Positions 18,501 to 26,814 of a stretch of 64,000 bases of DNA are shown here, one piece after another. Position 1 is the first letter of the stretch. Each line of letters begins with the position of its first letter. The notes under the pieces were generated by a model. It had not been told where the DNA came from. It worked only from the letters and a program-made list of their open reading frames with translations, and did no database searches. The DNA lies in the NCBI RefSeq assembly GCF_029607905.1, contig NZ_JAPHEH010000001.1, positions 1,579,530 to 1,643,529 on the forward strand. The letters run 5' to 3'. A program made the translations under genes and the position numbers. Origin of the DNA: Thiovibrio frasassiensis (GTDB lineage Bacteria > Desulfobacterota > Desulfobulbia > Desulfobulbales > Desulfurivibrionaceae).

Positions 18501-18817
18501 ACCTTGCGTACCGCGCCGTGCCGTTTGTAAATGGAGCTGATCTCGGCGGTGAGCAGGAAGCGGCTGGGCAGCGCTTCCGGTGTCGCCTGCACCAGGGCCG
18601 GGGGGATCGCCTCATTCTTGAGTTTGAAGAACCCCGGTTCGGCAGGCTCAAGCTGCTCCTTGAGCTGACTGAACCAGCCGGGATGGGTGAAGTCGCCGGT
18701 GCCGAGCAGGTGGATCCCCTTGACCCTGGCCCAGGCGGCAAGGCCCTGCAGGTTTCCGGCCTTGCTGGTCGCTCGGGAGAAGGGGGAATGGATGTGGAGG
18801 TCAGCGATATAGCGCAT
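15557..18817 (-). CDS. EndoQ-like PHP nuclease fused to UvrD/PcrA-type helicase
   Basis: A 1086-residue fusion. Residues 1-430 resemble endonuclease Q: a PHP domain starts RYIADLHIHSPFSRATSK, with GTGDFTHPGW and SNSDCHSP metal motifs, and a zinc-finger region follows (GHRNCQVCLEP ... ICPVCGKPL). EndoQ cleaves 5' of deaminated bases and abasic sites. Residues about 455-1086 form a superfamily 1A helicase: AAGPGTGKTFTL (Walker A), LFVDEFQDLNH (motif II), AIGDPNQAIYGFRG (motif III), SMHAAKGLEFPVVFLAG (motif V) and LLYVAMTRAQE (motif VI). All key residues are present in both halves. It lies alone, between the thioredoxin-like gene and the fucose genes. Confidence 0.9.
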   Translation of the reverse strand: MRYIADLHIHSPFSRATSKAGNLQGLAAWARVKGIHLLGTGDFTHPGWFSQLKEQLEPAEPGFFKLKNEAIPPALVQATPEALPSRFLLTAEISSIYKRHGAVRKVHNLLYVPDFASAERINSVLAGIGNIESDGRPILGLDSRDLLEILLEKAPEGFLVPAHIWTPWFSLFGSRSGFNTIEECYGDLSPHVFALETGLSSDPDMNRLIPALDRFALISNSDCHSPGKLGREANIFNTGFSFSDLREALKNPLTGGFAATIEFYPEEGKYHCDGHRNCQVCLEPVETRKIGAICPVCGKPLTVGVLHRVMELAERTEPYYPPGSPAVHSLIPLPEVLGEILGAGPATKGVMALYSRVIARFGSEFNLLLNTPGEEINLMSPVLGEAVARIRTGKVIRTPGYDGEFGVIRVFAKGEREELAGQINLFTGKKAKHPAAKKERTPLPPTEKPSSARETPLLPRKPNPEQLAAITNRAANILVAAGPGTGKTFTLVARIEHLLTKEHARPEEMVAITFTNRAASEMRARLERDLGEGARPIFVGTFHAYCLSLLRKETPDLVVVGEEERDFYLRKSFPDFSRAEHHILKKQLAGYVDQMNRGILPADAELPDLLARYLPSWIPNKAIDLDLVIPCCVERFRNDPDFAAEVTGRVTHLFVDEFQDLNHPQYQLVLLLGKQARVFAIGDPNQAIYGFRGSDLTLFQRFRERAGVTTLPLIRNYRSAPAIIDGAAALIRRNQQSGDTQLLAESTSPSRIEWHQAPTAQAEAEFIAHRIEEGLGGTSNLSRHTARSANQAQARSFADFAVLYRLSQMAEPIAEALHHKGIPFQLVGGTPFFLKPGLKAATHFLLASAPDATLNEHLQLLADLPGIGEATLSLLEQKLPLRCHDFPGAAATLPLPANTARIIRETGGTLTNFRKAAQQGITDSLSEALPRMGFGNPQDLEVKRLLQLANAFGNDLQAFCDHLRQNAQATIYDERAEGVALMSMHAAKGLEFPVVFLAGLEEDILPCTIANRHSDVEEERRLLYVAMTRAQESLILSGALNRTIFNRTSSHRPSRFIQEIPASLVLEVDHPRHKRRNAGGRQMQLF

Positions 18818-19187
18818 TTGTTCGTTGTCTCTTGAAAAAAGAAAAATTGAGAGAAGCAGATGAATCTTACCCAGCTTCAGGATTTCTGTCTATGGCGTAT
18901 TTCCTTATTTCTTTGAGGAAAAGGGGTGGTCTTCTTGGGGGGAAATCGTTATATTGGAAAGTTATGTTTGAAACGGTGTGGAAGCGAGGAGGTTGTGGGA
19001 ATGGTTGAACGGGTCAGTGCCCTGGTTATGGCAGGTTTGTCCCGACAGAGCTGTATGCCGTGTCCCGGACCTTGATGGCTCACCGCCGGCACTTTGCGCA
19101 AATTGAGTGTACGGATGTTGCTCTGCAGGCTTAAAACCTCACTAATTATTGGCTCAGAACGCAGCAATTTATTGCAAAAGGCTTACC
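18818..19187. other. Intergenic region upstream of gmd, no gene seen
   Basis: This 370-nt stretch separates the divergent helicase gene and gmd. Short open frames here lack ribosome sites and recognisable products. It must hold the promoters of both flanking genes, but I see no convincing -35/-10 pair and no ops-like element. Confidence 0.5.
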
Positions 19188-20306
19188 ATGAAAAAAGCAC
19201 TTATTACCGGAATTACCGGCCAGGATGGCTCTTACCTTGCGGAATTTCTTCTTGAAAAGGGGTACGAGGTGCACGGGATCAAGCGGCGTGCCTCATCGTT
19301 CAACACCCAGCGAGTGGATCACATTTATCAGGACCCGCATGTGCAAGATGCCCATTTCAAGCTGCACTACGGCGATGTGACGGATTCCTCCAACCTGACC
19401 CGTATTCTGCAGGAAGTCAAGCCCGACGAGGTCTACAACCTGGCCGCGCAATCGCATGTGGCGGTAAGCTTCGAAGCCCCGGAATATACGGCGGACGTGG
19501 TTGCCATGGGCACCCTGCGGTTGCTGGAATCCATCCGCCTTCTCGGGCTGGAAAAGAAGACCCGCTTTTACCAAGCCTCGACCTCCGAGCTTTACGGCCT
19601 GGTGCAGGAAACTCCGCAGAAGGAGACCACGCCCTTCTACCCGCGCAGCCCCTACGCGGCAGCAAAACTCTATGCCTATTGGATTACAGTGAATTACCGC
19701 GAAGCCTATGGCATGTATGCCTGTAACGGCATCCTCTTCAATCACGAATCGCCGCGTCGTGGCGAAACCTTTGTGACCCGGAAAATCACCCGTGGCCTGG
19801 CCAATATGGCGCAAGGGCTGGAGCAATCTCTTTATCTGGGCAACATGGACGCTCTGCGGGACTGGGGGCATGCCAAAGATTACGTCATGATGCAGTGGTT
19901 GATGCTGCAACAGGAGCAGCCCGAAGATTATGTCATTGCCACCGGCGTGCAATACAGTGTGCGCCAGTTTGTCATCTGGTCGGCAGCAGAACTGGGTATT
20001 ACCCTTGAGTTTGTCGGCAAGGGAGTGGAGGAGCACGGTGTGGTGAAAGCTATTGTCGGAGATAAGGCTCCGGCGCTCAAGGTGGGAGACATCATCGTTC
20101 GCGTGGACCCACGCTATTTTCGGCCGGCCGAGGTGGAAACCCTGTTGGGCGACCCAAGCAAGGCGAAGGAAAAGCTCGGTTGGGTTCCGGAAATCACGGT
20201 GCAGGAGATGTGTGCAGAAATGGTGGCGCATGACCTGGAAGAAGCCCGGCGTAATGCTTTGTTGAAGGCCAGCGGCTACAGCGTTTCCATCTGCACCGAA
20301 CGGTAA
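19188..20306 (+). CDS. gmd: GDP-mannose 4,6-dehydratase
   Basis: A 372-residue extended SDR that makes GDP-4-keto-6-deoxymannose, the first step to GDP-L-fucose. The cofactor loop [19 protein letters not shown], the [12 protein letters not shown] block, the Thr-containing STSELYG motif and YxxxK (SPYAAAKLY) are all present. [19 protein letters not shown] is the family's substrate-binding signature. The start at 19188 follows an AAAGG site by 6 nt. fcl follows 91 nt downstream. Confidence 0.96.
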   Translation: MKKALITGITGQDGSYLAEFLLEKGYEVHGIKRRASSFNTQRVDHIYQDPHVQDAHFKLHYGDVTDSSNLTRILQEVKPDEVYNLAAQSHVAVSFEAPEYTADVVAMGTLRLLESIRLLGLEKKTRFYQASTSELYGLVQETPQKETTPFYPRSPYAAAKLYAYWITVNYREAYGMYACNGILFNHESPRRGETFVTRKITRGLANMAQGLEQSLYLGNMDALRDWGHAKDYVMMQWLMLQQEQPEDYVIATGVQYSVRQFVIWSAAELGITLEFVGKGVEEHGVVKAIVGDKAPALKVGDIIVRVDPRYFRPAEVETLLGDPSKAKEKLGWVPEITVQEMCAEMVAHDLEEARRNALLKASGYSVSICTER

Positions 20307-20397
20307 TCAGCAATGTCCGTTCGTAATCCATGCTGGACTTGTTTGTTTTTTTGTCATGCGGGTCGAGAATCAGCCAGACACAACAGGATTTGTTCCA

Positions 20398-21378
20398 ATG
20401 AGTAAACCAGCCATCGCCACCGAGGCCAAAATCTATGTCGCTGGCCACCGCGGCATGGTGGGCGGCGCCATTGTCCGGGAATTGCAATCCCAGGGGTACA
20501 GCAATATTGTTACCCGCACCCACGCCGAACTGGATTTGACCAACCAGGCCGCGGTCAACGCCTTTTTTGCAGCGGAAAAGCCAGGGTATGTTTTTTTGGC
20601 TGCCGCCAAAGTGGGAGGAATTCATGCCAATAATGTCTATCGGGGCGAATTCATCTATCAAAACCTGATGATCCAAAGCAATGTGATCCACGCCTCTTTT
20701 GTCAACGGGGTGGATCGGTTGATGTTCCTTGGCTCCAGCTGCATCTATCCCAAGGAAGCGCCACAGCCGATCAAAGAGGAATATCTGCTCACCGGGCCTC
20801 TGGAACAGACCAACCAGCCGTACGCCATTGCTAAGATCAGCGGCATTGAGATGTGCTGGAGCTATAATCGACAATACGGGACGAAATATCTGGCCGTGAT
20901 GCCCACCAACCTCTATGGCCCAGGGGACAACTATCATCCGGAAAACAGCCACGTCATTCCCGCCTTGATTCGGCGGGCGCATGAAGGCAAGCTTCGTGGC
21001 GAGCCCGAGTTCGTTGTCTGGGGTACGGGCACGCCGCGCCGGGAATTTCTTTTTTGCGAAGACATGGCGAATGCCTGTGTGTATCTGATGACGCTTGCTC
21101 AGGATGAGTACGAGTTCTTTTTGCATGATACCCGGCCACCGTTGATAAATATCGGGGCGGGGGAAGATGTTACCATTGCTGCGCTTGCCAAAACGATTTG
21201 TGAGGTGGTGGGTTACACCGGCAAGATTGTTTTTGATCAGAGCAAGCCGGACGGCACCATGCGCAAATTGCTTGATGTAGCACTGCTCAAGAGTCGGGGG
21301 TGGGTTGCTAAAACAGCACTGCACGATGGTTTGGCGGTTGCTTATGAAGATTTCAAGGCGGCGAGTTGTTCAAGGTAG
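20398..21378 (+). CDS. fcl: GDP-L-fucose synthase
   Basis: A 326-residue epimerase/reductase that turns GDP-4-keto-6-deoxymannose into GDP-L-fucose. Motifs are [16 protein letters not shown] (NADP loop), [16 protein letters not shown] and PYAIAKISG (YxxxK). Later, [20 protein letters not shown] and FCEDMANAC are typical. It works with gmd to supply the donor for the GT11 and GT10 transferases near 30-33 kb. A decayed second copy of the C-terminus lies at 24500-24700. Confidence 0.95.
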   Translation: MSKPAIATEAKIYVAGHRGMVGGAIVRELQSQGYSNIVTRTHAELDLTNQAAVNAFFAAEKPGYVFLAAAKVGGIHANNVYRGEFIYQNLMIQSNVIHASFVNGVDRLMFLGSSCIYPKEAPQPIKEEYLLTGPLEQTNQPYAIAKISGIEMCWSYNRQYGTKYLAVMPTNLYGPGDNYHPENSHVIPALIRRAHEGKLRGEPEFVVWGTGTPRREFLFCEDMANACVYLMTLAQDEYEFFLHDTRPPLINIGAGEDVTIAALAKTICEVVGYTGKIVFDQSKPDGTMRKLLDVALLKSRGWVAKTALHDGLAVAYEDFKAASCSR

Positions 21379-21484
21379 GGTAGTTGTAAAGAAGGTGCGG
21401 TTAAATATATATAACTTTCAAGATGATCTTTTGTGGTTTCTATAATTGCTGTAATTGCAACATATTGGGAAAATGGGGGCGGAT

Positions 21485-22408
21485 ATGGTTGAAGAGATAA
21501 CAGATGTGGTGATTATCGGCGCTGGCCCGGCAGGGCTGCAGGCCGCCGTGCATGCTGTGCGGAAAAAGGCTTCGGTGCTTGTCTTGGGCCGTCTTGAAAA
21601 CAGCAGCATTTACTCGGCCCACGTTGAGAATTATCTCTGTGTCGATGGCGTGACCGACGGGGCGGAGTTGCTGCGGATCGCCCTGGCCCAGGCCACTCGT
21701 TTTGGTGCAGAGGTATGGCCGGAGGATGTTCTGCACCTTGGCCAGGAAGGTGAGTTGTTTACGGTTAACGTGGAAAGCGGGCGGCAGGTTATGGCCCGGA
21801 CCCTGATTCTTGCCACCGGTACCTCGCGCAAAAAGCTTAAGGTGCCGGGCGAGAAGGAGCTGCTGGGCCGTGGGGTCAGTTATTGCGTGGATTGCGATGC
21901 CAATTTCTATCGCAACGCCAAGGTGGCGGTGGTGGGCAACGAATCCGCCGCGGTGGACGGGGCTCTGACCCTTACCAAATATGCCGCCGAGGTTCATCTG
22001 GTCTGCAAGGATATGGCGGTTGGCAAGGAGTTGGGCGAAAAGCTGTCCGCCAGCTCGGTGGTGGTGCATAAGGGCGTATGGGCCAAAGAGATTCTTGGTG
22101 AAAAAGCGGTGAGCGGACTCCTGTTGGACAGCGGTGAGACCCTTGCGGTGGACGGGGTCTTTGTCGAACTCGGGGCCAAGGGGGCCATGGAGCTTGCCAC
22201 CAGTATCGGTGTCCTGCTCGACACGGATACATTCTCCTTTATCGAGACCAACAAGAAGCAGGAGACCAATATCACCGGCATCTATGCGGCGGGCGACATC
22301 GCCGGACCGCCTTGGCAGATGGCCAAGGCGGTGGGCGAAGGGTGTGTGGCCGGTTGGGAGGCTGCCAACCATGCCAACCGGATCAAACGAATGTCGGAAA
22401 GTGCATAG
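21485..22408 (+). CDS. Thioredoxin-reductase-like FAD/NAD(P) oxidoreductase
   Basis: A 307-residue flavoprotein of the TrxB fold. The FAD loop VVIIGAGPAGLQAA opens the protein. The redox pair CVDC lies in GVSYCVDCDANFY, the NAD(P) loop follows as VAVVGNESAAVDGAL, and the closing FAD motif is IYAAGDIAGPP. Its divergence from classical TrxB (CVDC instead of CATC) means thioredoxin may not be the substrate. The start is uncertain; 21485 has a GGGGGCGG site just upstream, and ATGs at 21455 and 21473 are alternatives. tadA begins one base after its stop. Confidence 0.85.
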   Translation: MVEEITDVVIIGAGPAGLQAAVHAVRKKASVLVLGRLENSSIYSAHVENYLCVDGVTDGAELLRIALAQATRFGAEVWPEDVLHLGQEGELFTVNVESGRQVMARTLILATGTSRKKLKVPGEKELLGRGVSYCVDCDANFYRNAKVAVVGNESAAVDGALTLTKYAAEVHLVCKDMAVGKELGEKLSASSVVVHKGVWAKEILGEKAVSGLLLDSGETLAVDGVFVELGAKGAMELATSIGVLLDTDTFSFIETNKKQETNITGIYAAGDIAGPPWQMAKAVGEGCVAGWEAANHANRIKRMSESA

Positions 22409-22409
22409 C

Positions 22410-22892
22410 GTGGCAACTCTTTTGTCGGAGAACTCCCCCGAACAGTATATGGCAGTAGCCCTTGATCAGGCGAGGCTTGCGGCTGGGCGTGGCGAGGTGC
22501 CCATCGGTGCGGTATTGGTGGGTAGCGGTGGGGAGATCATCGCCCGAGACGGCAACCGCACCATCGAGCTGTGTGACCCGGGAGCGCACGCGGAGATGCT
22601 GGTGCTGCGGCAGGCTGGCCGTTTGCGGGGGAATTACCGATTGCTCGACACCACCCTCTATGTTACTCTGGAGCCTTGTGTCATGTGTGCCGGAGCCTTG
22701 GTGCATGCCCGGGTGAACCGTCTGGTCTATGGGGCCGTCGATCCCAAAGCTGGCGGGGTTGTCTCTCTTTTTCAGGTCGGGCAGGACACGCGGCTCAACC
22801 ACCAGTTGGCTGTGGAAGGCGGCCTGTTGGCCGAAGAGAGCGCCAACCTGCTAAAGGATTTCTTCCGGCGGAGAAGAGGCGGTGCAAGGTAA
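22410..22892 (+). CDS. tadA: tRNA-specific adenosine deaminase
   Basis: A 160-residue zinc deaminase that makes inosine-34 in tRNA-Arg(ACG). The zinc and catalytic residues are H60-A-E62 and PCVMC (Cys90 and Cys93). VPIGAVLV and NYRLLDTTLYVTLEPC are family blocks. The GTG start at 22410, one base after the TAG of the flavoprotein gene, is chosen because the internal ATG at 22449 would remove the first helix seen in E. coli TadA. Confidence 0.93.
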   Translation: MATLLSENSPEQYMAVALDQARLAAGRGEVPIGAVLVGSGGEIIARDGNRTIELCDPGAHAEMLVLRQAGRLRGNYRLLDTTLYVTLEPCVMCAGALVHARVNRLVYGAVDPKAGGVVSLFQVGQDTRLNHQLAVEGGLLAEESANLLKDFFRRRRGGAR

Positions 22893-22933
22893 CATGTAGG
22901 AGCGGATTCAGCCGTGAGAATCAGCTTGAAATG

Positions 22934-23024
22934 GAGAGGTGCCAGAGTGGCCGATCGGGAGCGACTCGAAATCGCTTGACCTGGGAGACCAGGTCCGTGG
23001 GTTCGAATCCCACCCTCTCCTCCA
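22934..23024 (+). tRNA. tRNA-Ser (anticodon CGA)
   Basis: A 91-nt class II tRNA with encoded CCA. The acceptor GGAGAGG pairs with CCTCTCC and the anticodon stem AGCGA/TCGCT encloses CTCGAAA (anticodon CGA). The long variable arm is CCTGG-GAGA-CCAGG, and the T arm is GTGGG-TTCGAAT-CCCAC. The discriminator base is T (23021), not the G usual for bacterial tRNA-Ser. Confidence 0.93.
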
Positions 23025-23030
23025 GTTCTG

Positions 23031-23060
23031 TTGACAGAAAAATCGGCAGGGCTGTTTAGG
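23031..23060 (+). promoter_or_regulatory. Possible promoter for the rfaH-like gene
   Basis: A perfect -35 hexamer TTGACA (23031-23036) is followed 18 nt later by a weak -10, TTTAGG (23055-23060). It lies directly after tRNA-Ser(CGA) and about 75 nt before the rfaH-like start. Confidence 0.35.
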
Positions 23061-23136
23061 GTAAGGTAAAAATGCAAAACTCCCCGCTATGCCGGATACT
23101 GGGCAATCTTTTGAAAGCTGTACCCGCCCATCTCGC

Positions 23137-23658
23137 ATGAAACAGAACGTATCGAAAGAATGGTTCGCTATCCGCACCAAACCCCAACAGGAACAGGTTG
23201 CCAAGCTGCATTATGAGCGGCAGGGGTATGTGGTCTATCTGTCCATGATGCGGACTATTGTCCGGCATGCCCGACGGACCGAGGAGAAACTCAAACCCTT
23301 TTTTTCCGGCTATCTCTTTCTGCATCTTGCCCCGGACGAACGGAATTGGGTGGCGATCTCTTCCACCCGTGGTGCGCTCGGGCCGATTTGCTTTGGCGAT
23401 AGCTATGTGTCGGTACCGGACTGGATCATTGCCGATCCGCAGGCTAAGGAAGATGCGAGTGGAGCAGTGCCGTTGGCGGACCTGCAGAAAAAAGGGTTGC
23501 TGCCGGGTACTGCGGTGGCGGTGCAGCTTGATGATGATACCTTGGCTCAGGGTCTGTTTTACTCGTTCTCCGGACAAGAAAATGTGGTGGTGCTTTTAAG
23601 TTTTCTCAACCGCCAGGTGAAGGCTACACTTCCACTGGACAGGGTGCAGCGGCAATAA
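23137..23658 (+). CDS. rfaH: RfaH/NusG-type transcription antiterminator
   Basis: A 173-residue NusG paralogue. Residues about 8-105 form the NGN domain that binds RNA polymerase (EWFAIRTKPQQEQVAKLHYE, RQGYVVYLSM, KPFFSGYLFLHL). The rest is a short KOW-like C-terminal domain. RfaH proteins are recruited at ops DNA and suppress pausing and Rho termination in long operons for surface polysaccharides. A good ops match lies 107 nt downstream of its stop, at the head of the polysaccharide locus. The start at 23137 is chosen by homology; an upstream ATG adds 16 unrelated residues. Confidence 0.88.
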   Translation: MKQNVSKEWFAIRTKPQQEQVAKLHYERQGYVVYLSMMRTIVRHARRTEEKLKPFFSGYLFLHLAPDERNWVAISSTRGALGPICFGDSYVSVPDWIIADPQAKEDASGAVPLADLQKKGLLPGTAVAVQLDDDTLAQGLFYSFSGQENVVVLLSFLNRQVKATLPLDRVQRQ

Positions 23659-23702
23659 GGCGTGAAGGTCGCTCCTTCATAATATGCCAAGCCCCTTTTT
23701 GT

Positions 23703-23732
23703 TTGACACTGGCTGAAAATGTCCTGTATCTC
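23703..23732 (+). promoter_or_regulatory. Candidate promoter of the polysaccharide operon
   Basis: A perfect -35 TTGACA (23703-23708) is followed 18 nt later by TATCTC (23727-23732) as a weak -10. It lies between the rfaH-like gene and cysC, about 33 nt upstream of the ops-like element, which is the arrangement expected for an RfaH-controlled leader. Confidence 0.45.
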
Positions 23733-23764
23733 TGAGCAACGATCGGACAAACGGTCACCTTAAG

Positions 23765-23777
23765 GGCGGTAGCATGC
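23765..23777 (+). promoter_or_regulatory. ops (operon polarity suppressor) element
   Basis: GGCGGTAGCATGC matches the enterobacterial ops core GGCGGTAGNNT at every fixed position. It is flanked so that GGGC and GCCC (23764-23779) can pair around the core on the non-template strand. It lies in the transcribed leader before cysC, and its cognate regulator is encoded immediately upstream. I see no other copy in the window. Confidence 0.8.
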
Positions 23778-23816
23778 CCGGAATACTTTGCTTGGCGAGA
23801 ACGGCAGCTACTTTTT

Positions 23817-24437
23817 ATGGATATAATGCACAACATTGGCTGGCATCATGCCACAGTTACCCGCGAACGGCGTGAGATGTTGAATGGGCATCGAGCCTGC
23901 GCTGTCTGGTTTACTGGGCTTTCTGGTTCCGGCAAGTCGACGCTTGCCCATGCCGTGGAAGAGCGACTGCATGGCATGGGGTGTCGCACCTTTGTCTTTG
24001 ACGGCGATAATGTGCGGCACGGGTTGTGTTCTGATCTGGGATTCAGCATCGAAGATCGGAGCGAGAACATCCGCCGGATTGCCGAAATGACCAGTCTTTT
24101 TCTTGATGCCGGGGTCATTGCCCTGTGTGCTTTCATCTCTCCCATGCGTGATGATCGCCAGAAGGTCCGTGCCCTTGTCGGGGTTGATAACTTTTTGGAA
24201 ATACACTGTGACTGCCCCTTGAAAATCTGTGAACAGCGGGATGTTAAAGGGTTATACAAAAAAGCCCGGGCCGGACTGATTAAGAACTATACCGGAATCT
24301 CTTCCCCATACGAAGCGCCGGAACACCCAGATCTCTGCTTGGAAACCGGGCAGGAAGCACTGCAGGATTGTGTCGGCAAGGTGTTGGATGTGTTGCGGGA
24401 GAGAGGAGTGGTTTCCGGGATTTCCCTTTGGCCTTGA
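23817..24437 (+). CDS. cysC: Adenylylsulfate (APS) kinase
   Basis: A 206-residue kinase that phosphorylates adenylylsulfate to PAPS, the universal sulfuryl donor. The P-loop GLSGSGKST lies at residues 34-42, followed by [17 protein letters not shown] and the [11 protein letters not shown] block. FISPMRDDR and [10 protein letters not shown] are also family motifs. It is the first intact gene after the ops site. The likely customer is the sulfotransferase at 30876. The start could also be the ATG three codons downstream (23826). Confidence 0.94.
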   Translation: MDIMHNIGWHHATVTRERREMLNGHRACAVWFTGLSGSGKSTLAHAVEERLHGMGCRTFVFDGDNVRHGLCSDLGFSIEDRSENIRRIAEMTSLFLDAGVIALCAFISPMRDDRQKVRALVGVDNFLEIHCDCPLKICEQRDVKGLYKKARAGLIKNYTGISSPYEAPEHPDLCLETGQEALQDCVGKVLDVLRERGVVSGISLWP

Positions 24438-24499
24438 AAATGTCTGTCCAACGAAAAATTCAAGCCGTTGCTGGCCGCTGATCGCAATCATGGTTATCC

Positions 24500-24700
24500 G
24501 TCGGTGAGGATGCCAGTATTGCCGAGAAGGTGAGTGTGATGGTCGCGAGTGTTGTGGGATATGCAGGATAGATCGTCTATGACGTAAGAAAACCGGATGG
24601 CGCACCCAGACAATTACTGGATATTGGTCCTCTAGCGGGCCTGGGCTGGAAAGCCGGAGTCGGGCTGTGGACCCGAATCACTCTGGTTTGCCGCGATTAA
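24500..24700 (+). pseudogene. Remnant of a GDP-L-fucose synthase gene
   Basis: In one frame the sequence reads VGEDASIAEKVSVMVAS, then VVGYAG, a TAG stop at 24569, and IVYDVRKPDGAPRQLLDIGP followed by LAGLGWKAGVGL, ending at TAA (24698-24700). This aligns with the C-terminal 65 residues of fcl: the intact copy here has [40 protein letters not shown] and so on. The rest of the gene is missing and an in-frame stop interrupts what remains. It shows that a different fcl once sat beside cysC. Confidence 0.85.
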
Positions 24701-24758
24701 TTATCGTGAATAAACAAAACGAAATGAAAGCCGTTATCAGTCTGGCAGGGTTTGGCGC

Positions 24759-26273
24759 TTGAATGTAAACACAGAGAAATTGCCGCTAGTTCCAGTTAGT
24801 CGTAAACGCGCCACTGCCGTGCTGGCAATTGGGGGGTACGTCAACACCGGCATTCTGATTGTTCAGGGTTTGTTGATGGTGCCGTTGTATCTGCATTTTG
24901 TCGGAGCCCCTCTCTATGGATTATGGATGGCCTCTGGCGGCATACTTGGCATGTTGGGGGTGCTGAACTTCGGGGTCAGCAATATGTTAGTGCAGCGAAT
25001 TGCTAATGCGTATGGGCGGCAGGACTTTTTAAAAACGGCAGATTATTTTATTAATGGTATATTTGTCTATTTAGCAATAGTTTTAATATTTATGTCCGCT
25101 GGACTCCTTGTGTCCTTTTTTTTCTCGGAATTGTTGAAGGTCTCTGGGGGGGAAAGTGTCATGTTAAGAGGGTGTTTTCAGCTTGCTGTTGTTGCCGCGG
25201 GATTGGGAATTCTTAATGAGTGTCTGAGGAGTTTTGCCCAAGCACTTCTGCGCCCAATTTTTTCAATGGTTACGATAGCCTTATCTCGGATAGTGGGTAT
25301 TGCAGTCATAATATCTCTTCTTTTTCGAGATGCTGGGCTTTGGGCAATCCCTGTGGGGATGCTTTTTGCTGAAATATTGATCCTGTTTTTCGGACTGATT
25401 CAAACAGTAAGTCTGTTCAGAGGCTTGCGCGTAAAAATTTCAATAGATAGTACGATTATTAAGGAATACTTCCAACTTGGTGGTGCTATGTTCATTGCCA
25501 GGCTGGGTTCTGCTTTATCCAGAGAGTCAGCCCCCTTGTTAATTACTTACTTTTTGCGGCCAGAACTGACTACAGCCTACATGGTAACCCGTAGGGCCGC
25601 AGACATGGTTTCTCAGCTGCTGGCTGTGATTTATGGTGCGGCTCACAGTGCCTTTTCTCACCTTGTAGGTCATGGGGATAAAGAGAAAACTTCAGAAGTG
25701 GCAACTCGACTGCTTATCATGATCTTCGTTTTTGGACTCGTCGGATTTGTGACTTATGTTACGATGAATCATTCATTTGTGACACTTTGGGTGGGGGAAG
25801 CTTTTGCGCTTAACCAGGAAATCATTCTTATGATTGGCATAGCATTTTTCGCAAGTAGTTTGCGTAATATGGTGTGGCAAGTACTGAATGGTTTCGGAGA
25901 TTATCAATACTCCTCACGCGTTATTTTGTTTGAGGGTGTAGGGAAAATCTTACTTTCTGCGGTGTTGTTGGGTTTTCTTGGAATGCCTGGGGAGCCGCTC
26001 GCCTTGGTTGTTACAAGCATCATCGCAATGATTGCTATGTGCGTGAAATTGCAAAGGCACGTTGAGCTAAAAATTAGTAACAAGGAGATGGTCAATGCGT
26101 TGGTGATAACACTTGTTTTGTTCGTGTTTGCTGAGCTTGGGGCAAGGATGATTAATCCTTCCTCATGGGTTGTATTTGTATTGTTTCTAGGGGGAGTGGC
26201 GTCGGTGTCATCAGTGGTTATCGTGTTATCAGGCTGGACCAAGTTTAGAGGACTAATCAAAGTCCGGTGGTGA
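24759..26273 (+). CDS. wzx: Wzx-type polysaccharide flippase (first copy)
   Basis: A 504-residue integral membrane protein with about 12-14 hydrophobic helices and the polysaccharide-export (MATE/Wzx) pattern: GGYVNTGILIVQGLLMVPLY, then FVGAPLYGLWMASGGILGML. It would move undecaprenyl-linked repeat units across the inner membrane. Translation seems to start at TTG (24759), as no suitable ATG occurs before residue 39. It follows the fcl remnant. A second flippase lies at 35174. Confidence 0.85.
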   Translation: MNVNTEKLPLVPVSRKRATAVLAIGGYVNTGILIVQGLLMVPLYLHFVGAPLYGLWMASGGILGMLGVLNFGVSNMLVQRIANAYGRQDFLKTADYFINGIFVYLAIVLIFMSAGLLVSFFFSELLKVSGGESVMLRGCFQLAVVAAGLGILNECLRSFAQALLRPIFSMVTIALSRIVGIAVIISLLFRDAGLWAIPVGMLFAEILILFFGLIQTVSLFRGLRVKISIDSTIIKEYFQLGGAMFIARLGSALSRESAPLLITYFLRPELTTAYMVTRRAADMVSQLLAVIYGAAHSAFSHLVGHGDKEKTSEVATRLLIMIFVFGLVGFVTYVTMNHSFVTLWVGEAFALNQEIILMIGIAFFASSLRNMVWQVLNGFGDYQYSSRVILFEGVGKILLSAVLLGFLGMPGEPLALVVTSIIAMIAMCVKLQRHVELKISNKEMVNALVITLVLFVFAELGARMINPSSWVVFVLFLGGVASVSSVVIVLSGWTKFRGLIKVRW

Positions 26274-26814
26274 TGTAAATCAAATTATATGATTTTATTG
26301 GTCGAGATTTTTATAACTAAAATAACTCGTTTATTTCATAATAAAGATCAACCAATTGTATATAGGATGTGGTTTTTAATTATGTTGTTATTGTGCTGTG
26401 GGACATAATTGGGCTTGAGCTACATTTAATAGCCTAATATCAACGAATGATTACGCTTAAGTAAGCGTTGTGTGATGGAAACCGTCAGTTGTATGTTTAT
26501 AGTAAGACATAGTTTTGCCAATATTGAGTGTTGGGGTCACAATGGCGGGTGATGATGCATTTGGATAAATATTTCAGTTATTGTGTTTCCATAGTGTCAC
26601 TATTCATGGCGATGTCGTTGAGGTAACAGATGTGCCAGTAGATTGTCTGGTGCTGGAAGACGCAACAATTAATTGAGAAATTGGAGAAATGTGAAAAAAA
26701 GGTTGCAAAAAAACAGATAAAGAAACTATTGGTATGCTTAGAGTTAGTTACTAGGCCATTTGATTTTTTGAATGATAGTGGCAATTGATAATTAAAAATT
26801 AAGGCAATCAGCAT
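26274..26814. other. AT-rich intergenic region, no gene recognised
   Basis: This 541-nt stretch separates wzx and the first FkbM gene. No frame has both a ribosome site and a recognisable product; an 85-codon minus-strand frame overlapping the next gene looks like chance. A run near 26660-26790 reads Lys-rich on the plus strand but is broken by stops upstream. It may be decayed coding DNA. Confidence 0.4.

Noticed and set aside
18949-19167. A 72-codon minus-strand frame upstream of gmd
   Set aside because: No ribosome site, no recognisable domain, and it lies where promoters are expected.
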